Both the position numbers and the translations under genes were made by a program. A stretch of 64,000 nt of DNA from Amblyomma americanum (Eukaryota; Arthropoda; Arachnida; Ixodida; Ixodidae): assembly GCF_052857255.1 (NCBI RefSeq), contig NW_027526484.1, positions 407,501-471,500 of the forward strand. Direction: 5' to 3'. A model generated the notes under the pieces. The model did no database searches. It worked only from the letters and a program-made list of their open reading frames with translations, and had not been told where the DNA came from. Shown piece after piece: positions 56,766-64,000 of the stretch. How positions within the stretch are numbered: the stretch's first letter is position 1; every line of letters starts with the position of its first letter.

Positions 56766-56977
56766 TGTTCGACGCCTCGGGAAAGTACCCCACTGGGGCC
56801 TTCCAGCTGTCACGAGCCCACCTGGGCGCCTTCGACGAATGCCTCGAGACCGTGCAGCTGGACGAATATGGTCGCGAGATGGTGCGGGGCCAGTACTGCA
56901 ACCTGCTGGTTTACGCCACCAACAACAGCGACCTTAATGACCTCATCATTTCGGCCATGGCGTTTACGCACCCTAGA
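56766..56977 (+). CDS. nrf-6-like transmembrane acyltransferase, exon 2
   Basis: The acceptor gtttcgcag (ends 56765) is followed by tg that completes the split Leu codon of exon 1. The exon adds 71 residues: LFDASGKYPTGAFQLSRAHL, GAFDECLETVQLDEYGREMV and RGQYCNLLVYA, the most conserved part of the NRF domain with its two Cys. It ends in FTHPR at aga|gtgaga (56978), phase 0. Together exons 1 and 2 give 166 residues with no stop. The later NRF part and the multi-pass acyltransferase-3 domain are not found before 64000. Confidence 0.9.
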
Positions 56978-57551
56978 GTGAGAAATGTTTATTTTATTTT
57001 GAGTGCTCTGGAAATGTGTGAAAAAGGCAAGGGCTTTGTAAATACCGGCTTTTATCAATAAATAAAGGTCTATAATGAAGAAAAGGACCTTGATACCGCT
57101 CAGGGAGCACATTTGAACTTTGGCACTTTTGGTTGTTTTTCCTTTCATTAAGTATACTTAATTGTCATATAATTTGCAACTGCTGTGCTATTAAATGTGA
57201 TATAGTCTTTTTGCACCAAACGTAGAAGTTTCTTAATTTTTTTCAAAGAACCTTGAAACATTGTTGCTCCCGAGAATGTTTTTTTTCAGCTCCGGAGTCC
57301 TCAAACTTTGCCCTAAGTTTCCAGGTAGAGCCTAGACGTTTTATAAAAGAGCCCGTTCATCCGATTTCTGCCATCACCATTAAGTGTTAACACATCGTAC
57401 ATGTTATCTAAGATTCTAAACTCGTCCGTCAGAGTGGCGTTGTTCGCCAATGCAGTAGACTCATGTCCGTGTATAGGAGTCTCCGGACCTTACTTACGAC
57501 CGACGTTGTGTAATGAATGTAATGGTGCAGGGAATTTGGCCGAAATTGTCA
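56978..57551. other. nrf-6-like intron 2, unassigned
   Basis: AT-rich intron sequence with no feature recognised. Confidence 0.5.
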
Positions 57552-57555
57552 ATAT

Positions 57556-57684
57556 TGTTATGTGGCGGCCAGCCGAAGAAAGAGACACGATGATCGATGG
57601 AAATGAGATGATTTTAATGGCTGCCGGCCTAGCGCGAGCGCTCCTGCCCGCGCCACTGCGCAGTTCGTCGTCTTCTTCGTCACA
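57556..57684 (-). repeat. TRIM left LTR
   Basis: + strand tgttatgtggcggcc to ttcgtcaca. It differs from the right LTR at three positions (t/c, c/a, g/a). Confidence 0.92.
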
Positions 57685-58186
57685 CTACTCGGGGCCACCG
57701 AGCGATCGTCCCGATCGCGAACGAGAAGATCGGCACTGAAGATGAAATGCTGAAGATGACGATGGGCTTGTAAAATGGTTGGATACAGAAGAAGGAGGTG
57801 AAGGGCTTGCCGCCACGGTGAATGAGACGATCGGCGAATGAGTCCCGGTCCACGAAGCATCCGGGCCGCAGGTTGCCAGGAGCCGACGGCCGAGGTCCTT
57901 GGACGCACCGAACGGCAGAGGCAGGGGGGGCGGTGTCCTCACGTGTGGGCAGCGTCTCGGTCGGTCGGGTCATTCCGGTCGCGGCAACGTGGTCAGTTCG
58001 TCGTGTCTTGTGGTCGGGGCGGTGGACGGGGCTGGGGTAAGCGGCGAGGTCGGTTCAGGTCTGGCGGGCTGGGCACAGCCGGGCGGTGCGGACCAGGCAC
58101 ACACGGCCGACGACCACGGCAGGCACAGGACGCCGAAGCTCCGGGACCAGGATGGCGATGAAGGGACCCCAGCACCTCACACCAAA

Positions 58187-58315
58187 TGTTACGTGGCGGC
58201 CAGCAGAAGAAAGAGACACGATGATCGATGGAAATGAGATGATTTTAATAGCTGCCGGCCTAGCGCGAGCGCTCCTGCCCGCGCCACTGCGCAGTTCGTC
58301 GTCTTCTTCGTCACA
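58187..58315 (-). repeat. TRIM right LTR
   Basis: + strand tgttacgtggcggcc to ttcgtcaca. Same length as the left copy. Confidence 0.92.
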
Positions 58316-58319
58316 ATAT

Positions 58320-61300
58320 TGAACACCGAGAGTCCCTGTCCGTACAACGGTTATAGTGAAATAAGAAAAGGAACCTTCCCAGCGCTGACTGAAACCTGAA
58401 GCAACAGCGGTGCAAATCCATCTGCCCTGCGGGCTGGCGCCTCAGTCAGTTCGCTCATTGATACAATACAGGCGTTGTGTGTCAACTTTGCGTTTGTAGG
58501 ACAGATGAAGCCACTTTGAGTGCATTTAAAGCGTGCATAGTGCTGTCTACCGCACTGAAACCAACGTGAATGGCGTATATCGTTATCATTGTTGTCGCTG
58601 TCATTTTTTGATGTCTTACTCTCGCTCTAGTGCACTAACACAAGAGAGGGAAAACTGAAGTCATTATCAGCATTGTCATTCGTCCATCTTCATGTGTCGG
58701 ACGTTAGCTCTGCGCTGGCACGCCCTTGGCGGCGGTAATGCGGCAGTCGTACAAGGGAGTCGATTGCATCGTAAGTTGTATGAATAGATTGCTACGCTGC
58801 TTGCTGCAGCAGGAGAAAATGGCCTGTCTGCATCAGCAGGGCCAGCCCATGGGACCGCACACGCTATTGAAAAGGCGGAAAATGCAGCTAGCGAACGCTG
58901 CGGCTGGACAAGGAGTGATAGCAGCAAAATATGCTGGGCGCACTGCACAGCTCCAAAAATTACAGGGGTGCAGCTAAGTGTGCTTACGTGCCGTAACGGC
59001 AGCTCACTTCTCTTAGTGCGCGTCCTTCCTCTCTCATGTGCGTCCGCCATCTCATCTCCGTCATCACGCCTACGCGCGCGCCATCTGCTTGATCAGCGCC
59101 GTATATTGCGTAGGGGGGGGGGGGGGTCACTGGGTGCCACCCGATGGTTCTACAACTGCACTCCAAGCACGGAGGAAATTTACCGGAAACTTACATCAGT
59201 AACTCAGATGCTGATAATTATTCATCTACGCCTCTCTGCATATCTCCAAGATTCGTTTCTGATACATCTGTGCATTCACTAGACCATTATTTTTATTCAG
59301 TTCGTGAGGGCATGCTCTGTTCACAACTTCCGTCCGCAGCGCCAAGAATTGCTTTCGCATTAAAAGAGAAGCGGCTGAACGTAGCACCACGTTAGGCCTT
59401 GAAAGCGGCAAAAGACGCAGTGTTCACTGCCAAGCCAAAAGTTGAAGCCGACTGATGGCGATAACACGTGAATCCGCGAAAGCAGCCAGGCAGACCGAGC
59501 GCGCTCCCAGCTCGACAGGTGAAGGCGGCGGCACGTCAGTGAGCAAGTAGACTTGCCCTAGGCAGATTCATAATATGCGGCTAACAGCATTTATAACCCG
59601 TTCGAGAATATGTTACGTAGGTCTCAAAGCATGTCGTGCTTACGCTCTTAATCTCTTCAAGAAGGACTCCAAAATTTTAATACAATATTAGCAGCTAGAA
59701 AGGTCATGAATGCGTGACAAATGATAAGATTCATGTGATTGACCAGTTGAGCTTAGCTAGCTGAGCATTTAGCTGTGAAAATTGATCATGTCGTTAAAAA
59801 TCACGTCTGCTCGCAAATATTCCTGAAACTAAAATATTCTTTAGCGCAATCGTGTGCAAAATGTTGTTTAAATTTGTCGGGGGTCGCCGTACCATTGCGA
59901 TCAAATGCCGTTCTGGAGCCTTTCGTTGTAAAACTCTGTCCAAGCCCAGTTTGCTTAGCAGCATATTCTGGGGAATAGGGGGTGGAGGGGCGGTACATCC
60001 TCACAGGTGGCAGTAGATTATTATTTTAGTCGTGAAAGACGTGTTGCTCGGACAACCGTAACTGACTCTCTCATATTTCTCAGCGAAACTATAGTTCATC
60101 TCACAAGCTGTTTGCAGCACTGCAAAAAGTAGAGCTCCCTCTCTCGTCCAATTAGGGTCAAGGTAGACAATAAATAGTCCCACAGATCTCTGCAGTGTTG
60201 TGACTATTTTTCAAGCAGTTATTGCATTGATTGAAAAGACAGTTCGGGATGATGTTCCGCAAGCACAGCGAGGGTTTCATTCACTGGTTAAATTAGCAGA
60301 GAAAGTGCGCATGAACACAGCACTGCGCAGTCCTGCTGAGACGTGTTGTGTCGCCATTTCAAAGCATGGCGCTCGCTCAGTCGGCTGACCCTCCCGTGCG
60401 CGGAGCAGCTGGAGACTGGTGCACTTCTCTTCCCAGAGATGGAGCCATCAGTCGCAGGGTAAGAGTCCAGAGGAACACGTTTTGTAGCGCATGGCGTTCT
60501 GATGGTTCAGATCGTCGCACCCTTCACAGCGCTGCAAACAGCTTGTGAGATGGAGTATAGAGCACGGCAATGACCTCATACAGTTGGCTGGGCGCAGCGT
60601 AAGCCTGACCTTGACCCGCTGGACCCGGCCTAGGCCTGCCAATTGACAGCGCGCCGCCAGCGTCTTTTGAGATCCTAGTAGTTCAGTGCCCTAGCAACGA
60701 GAGAGGCTCAGGATAGGCTGCTTCCAAACGAGGATGCCGAGACGTCACGTCTAGCAAGGTAGGGGCCGCGCTCCTGGCACAAACTGCACAGGAATGGCGT
60801 TTTTTTTGCGTTCTTAAGGAGTGGGGAAGAGAAGCGGTGTGGGGAGGATTAACATTTTCCAAACACAGAGCCTTCGCGCTTTTGTTTGTTGGAATTCTGC
60901 GTGTACGCGCGCATGTCGTTTCGTCGCACGAGTTTGTGTGTTTCTGCTCCAAGGACGGCTCCTACAGCGTTATCACCCCTACGTTTATTGACGTGAATTT
61001 AACTGTCACATAACACACAAGGGCAAAGAAAGAAAAAGGCAAAGAAGGAGACACATAATACAACAAGCAGCTAAAATACAGCAAACTATTTATGTGCATG
61101 TTTTCTTCTCTGTGATTATGCACAAGACATTAGAATAGAGGGATCACATCATCGCTTTTGCCAACAGCCTCTGAATAAATTAAAATTTGATTCTTTTTTC
61201 ATGCTGTTCTCAAATAAAAAGGTGTTTGTCATGTGTAAAATCGGTGAAAATTAATCAGTGCAGGCTTACTTGCTAACACACTAAAAATGAAAGGCGCCAG

Positions 61301-61552
61301 TGCTAGCTAGGCCTCCTAGGCAAGCGTAATTTTTTCTCACTAGTGCTGTGCCTTCTCTTCCGCGTGGGGGTTCTGCGCATGAGGGCACGCGCGCAAGAGC
61401 ATGCAAACAAACAAACAGCTCCGACAGTAATTTGTCACTGCTATTCACTAAAGAGTGCAAACCACTCTTAGTTATCTTTATTGTACAACGGGGCTTAAAG
61501 CATGTATTCAAAATGACTTGGAGTTTGCACTCAGCATAGCCCTACGTAAAGA
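58320..61552. other. nrf-6-like intron 2 or intergenic, unassigned
   Basis: No domain recognised. A G-homopolymer of about 14 lies near 59108. An open stretch, 60366-60460, ends at a donor-like cag|ggtaag but has no nameable product. I make no gene call. Confidence 0.45.
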
Positions 61553-61790
61553 TGATTTATGGTTTAGGAGGGTTTAACGTCACAAAGGAACACAGGTTTT
61601 GAGGGACGCCGTAGTGAAGGGCTCCGGAAATTTCGACCGCCTAGGGTTCTTTGACGTGCACTGACAGCGCACAATAAACGGGCCTCTAGAATTTCGCCTT
61701 CATCGAAATTCGACCGCCGCGGCCGGGATCGAACCCGCATCTTTCGGGCCAACAGCCGAGCGCCATAACCATTTAGGCACCGTGGCGGCC
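61553..61790 (-). repeat. Ruka-like SINE, full length
   Basis: Minus-strand copy including A box (about 61780-61764), B box (ggatcgaaccc, 61727-61737), body and tail. Flanks cctacgtaaaga (61541-61552) and cctacatgaaga (61791-61802) are a worn 12-bp duplication. Confidence 0.88.
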
Positions 61791-61802
61791 CCTACATGAA
61801 GA

Positions 61803-62257
61803 GAGCTTAAGGGCACAGGGTAAGCCCTATACTTCCCATGCATTTTAGGCCATGTTGAGGTACATGTTTCTCACTAACTAATAACAGTAGCCTAATAATT
61901 CATATATCATTGTTTGCCAAATTTTGTGCTCTTTTTACTGAACTAGAATATTTGAAATGTGTTGAAAATTCAATTTTTAATAAAATTTTTACCGGTAGTA
62001 CACAAATCTGGCCTTTCTTTGCGCATTTCAAAATTTATAACAGAATAACTGCTCAATGAAATTGCTTAATTCTAGTTCAGTAGTTGGCAACACTTATGTA
62101 GATGATTGCAAAAAAAATCAGCCGTCTGTCTTGAAAGGCATTGGAAATAATGGTACCTTTGTAAGAAAAAACACTGTTTTGAGATAATAGAGCGTAAAGA
62201 GAAAAAAGATGTGAAAAACCATTTTTTATTCGCAGAAACGCCTCCATAGTAATTGGT
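61803..62257. other. 3' flank of the Mutator-like gene
   Basis: AT-rich. The stretch near 61807 (aagggcacagggtaagccct) could be the element's terminal repeat, but the other end lies outside the window. No other feature. Confidence 0.4.
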
Positions 62258-63973
62258 TTAATAGCCCCCTGCTTCGTTGTCACTGTCGCCGTCATTGTTT
62301 CGCTTTTCGGCTTGTCGTTTTGACTGTCGGGCCTCTTTTGTAAGCTGTCGTGTTGCTCGGTCCGCAAAGTACATGCGCTTAAGGTCAGCTTCCCTCAGCC
62401 ACTTGATGGTGTTGCTCCCTGGGTTCAATCCACACGCCTTCAAAACGTTGGCCCGTGCGATGCTACCATCATTAAATGAAAGAACAGCATCCAGTGTTGC
62501 CATCCGTAGGGTCCGAAGCCTAACAAACACATTCTTTGGCGCACGTTCCCAAACAACATGGTTGAACGACTCATTTGCATTTTGAGTTCGCCCATGCAGG
62601 CAGTTCTCTAGGAGCTCAGCCTTCGATAGCTCCTTATAAATGGGTTTGATAGCCTCCAAGACAGATGCAGGCAAACTCTCCTTGTGGAAAAATGGCTTGC
62701 CCTCTGACTGACTTCTGTTGAAGGCACACCACGTATCAGGTCCCTTTGGGCAAAGTCCATGGCATGGGTCATCGTCTGTGGCCGATAAGTGGAAGAAGGT
62801 TGCCCAAACGGCCTTTCGCATTTCATCCAGGTTTCCTACATTTCTTCTGATGGCCAAACCATAGTACGTCTGGAGCTTGTCTATTACTGCATCAGTCAGT
62901 CGGCCTCGGCCCGAGAGGCTCTTTCCATCAGAGAGTTTTCCTGCTTTGTTTCCTTTTTTTGGCCTTCGTAACCTTGTGCCCATCCTTTTTTGCACGTGCC
63001 CTATGCACTCAACCTTGGATATTTCAACGGAATCACCATATGGCATTTGTGCCTTCACAGCCATAAAAGCCTTGCTGTCACCATCCCCAAGGTATTTGAC
63101 GTATCGAACGCCGTGAAGCTCCTCACTCCTGCCGAAAATTTTCAGTGCTCCTGCGACTTCTATTCCACCGCTGGTGCCTTGGTAGTTGCTTTGGCACACC
63201 TCTCTATGAAGGGGGTCACTGTTTGTACCCTTGATGCTGCACTTTGGACAACGTTTAGACAAAACCTCCACATCCAGCACTTTCCCAGAGTCTACACTGG
63301 TCGCAGAGACTATGCCGTTATTGGAAGTATGGCCTCGCTTCTGCCAGCTTCCATCAAGAGCAACTGCGATGTCTTTTTCCCCCTCATTCAGCAGCACAGC
63401 TTTGTCAGCTGCGCTTTTCATCGACTCCTGAGCAGCAGCTTCGATGTGACCTAGAAGCTCTTGATTGTATTTCGCAAACTTTGTCGGCGGCTTAGGAAGG
63501 TTTAGCATAGCACAGAGTATATTTCCTGCAGCCATTCCCTTACCAATGGACCTCAAGGCATACACTAACCTGAGGTTGGCTTCATAGAGGCCAGAAGTAG
63601 TTTTCTTCGACGTCTCAAATCGTTGTGCGGCACTACACACTTCAGAGTTCAAACTGTAAACGCTTGCAACACCTACCCGTTTTGTCACAATTTCGATGAG
63701 CTCAACACTTCCACCACACTCTCTGCACACACAAATCTGTGTAATTGCGGCACAAATGCCGTCCATGTCCATTAAGGCATATTGGCTGCTGCTCTGTAGC
63801 ACATCCTCTTCCTGGAAGCACAGAGAAAATCTTGAAAGCTTCGATGTCGAGGAGCTGGCGCGTTCGGCGTTCGGGATTTCATTCGGTCGTGGACATCCTT
63901 TTGCTTTTTCACGATGAGCGTAGCGGTTGCCGTGAAATTCACGCCTGACGAAGGCGTTCTTTGCCCTGGGCAT
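62258..63973 (-). CDS. Mutator-like transposase-domain protein, intact ORF
   Basis: A 571-residue open frame; its Met is preceded by an in-frame TAA 9 bp upstream, so the start is well set. It belongs to the Mutator-like transposase-domain proteins common in ticks and other invertebrates. Probable DDE residues: Asp207 (VALDGSWQKRG), Asp297/299 (YLGDGDSKAF) and Glu468 (QNANESFNHVVW). A Cys2-His-Cys cluster (C242, C245, H256, C260) sits between the first two, as in Mutator-type enzymes. CIGHVQKRMGTRLR (323-336) is a family signature. The C-terminus is basic, then acidic. It would cut and paste its own element. No inactivating lesion is seen; the terminal repeats are not verified. A domesticated host gene is an alternative. 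Confidence 0.8.
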   Translation of the reverse strand: MPRAKNAFVRREFHGNRYAHREKAKGCPRPNEIPNAERASSSTSKLSRFSLCFQEEDVLQSSSQYALMDMDGICAAITQICVCRECGGSVELIEIVTKRVGVASVYSLNSEVCSAAQRFETSKKTTSGLYEANLRLVYALRSIGKGMAAGNILCAMLNLPKPPTKFAKYNQELLGHIEAAAQESMKSAADKAVLLNEGEKDIAVALDGSWQKRGHTSNNGIVSATSVDSGKVLDVEVLSKRCPKCSIKGTNSDPLHREVCQSNYQGTSGGIEVAGALKIFGRSEELHGVRYVKYLGDGDSKAFMAVKAQMPYGDSVEISKVECIGHVQKRMGTRLRRPKKGNKAGKLSDGKSLSGRGRLTDAVIDKLQTYYGLAIRRNVGNLDEMRKAVWATFFHLSATDDDPCHGLCPKGPDTWCAFNRSQSEGKPFFHKESLPASVLEAIKPIYKELSKAELLENCLHGRTQNANESFNHVVWERAPKNVFVRLRTLRMATLDAVLSFNDGSIARANVLKACGLNPGSNTIKWLREADLKRMYFADRATRQLTKEARQSKRQAEKRNNDGDSDNEAGGY

Positions 63974-64000
63974 CTCAACTTATCAGCAGCAACCAACACC

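Larger units (their letters stand above)
57556..58315 (-). mobile_element. TRIM: miniature LTR retrotransposon without coding
   Basis: Two 129-bp LTRs (57556-57684, 58187-58315) with only three differences seen, TG...CA ends, and atat duplications at 57552-57555 and 58316-58319. The 502-bp interior is GC-rich with no retroviral domain in any frame. The minus strand just inside the right LTR reads tttggtgtgaggtgctgggg, matching the primer-site position of gypsy-2 and gypsy-3, so it is probably moved by that lineage. Confidence 0.9.

Noticed and set aside
57558..57973. Minus-strand open frames in the TRIM interior as a possible gene
   Set aside because: No gag, protease or RT motif in any frame; the translations are GC-biased and overlap in several frames.
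58726..58977. 83-residue open frame
   Set aside because: No domain recognised and no splice or homology support visible; left unassigned.

Overview
The window looks like a piece of a chelicerate genome, most likely an ixodid (hard) tick. The reasons are five or more copies of a tRNA-headed SINE that I recognise as tick Ruka-like, several Penelope-like elements, a tick-style LINE C-terminus, spliced genes with GT-AG introns, and a host gene of the 'nose resistant to fluoxetine' (nrf-6) family. The species call is inference. No rRNA, functional tRNA, CRISPR or bacterial operon was seen.

Host gene. Only one host gene is convincing, an nrf-6-like protein on the + strand. Exon 1 (28675-28960) carries the start codon and a signal peptide. 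Exon 2 (56766-56977) continues the N-terminal NRF domain. The split Leu codon and the GT/AG sites agree, so intron 1 is about 27.8 kb. Later exons, including the acyltransferase domain, are not visible and probably lie beyond the right edge. Almost everything else is transposable-element DNA.

Region 1-2.9 kb holds an almost pristine Penelope-like element (PLE-1) with an unbroken 825-residue RT plus GIY-YIG ORF, apparently identical pLTR copies and a target duplication. Region 4.5-23.3 kb looks like one PIF/Harbinger transposon, originally about 7 kb and expanded to about 18.7 kb by nested insertions: a 4.76-kb P-element/THAP9-like transposon inside its left terminus, a 5.2-kb Ty3/gypsy retrotransposon inside an intron of its Myb/SANT gene, and a truncated Penelope element (PLE-2) between its two genes. 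Region 23.3-28.4 kb is mostly unassigned, with LINE and SINE fragments.

Intron 1 of the nrf-6 gene (29-56.8 kb) holds a decayed full-length small-LTR gypsy element (29.6-35.0 kb), a third Penelope element split by a LINE (36.0-41.3 kb), a gag-protease-only gypsy derivative interrupted by a SINE (51.7-53.9 kb), a LINE fragment (55.15-55.57 kb) and a 318-bp MITE just before exon 2. Beyond exon 2 lie a 760-bp TRIM (57.6-58.3 kb), another SINE, and an intact 571-residue Mutator-like transposase ORF (62.3-64.0 kb, minus strand).

The dominant story is layered transposition, dated by insertion order and by the state of each ORF. PLE-1 and the Mutator-like ORF look youngest or best preserved. The Harbinger proteins are the most broken.
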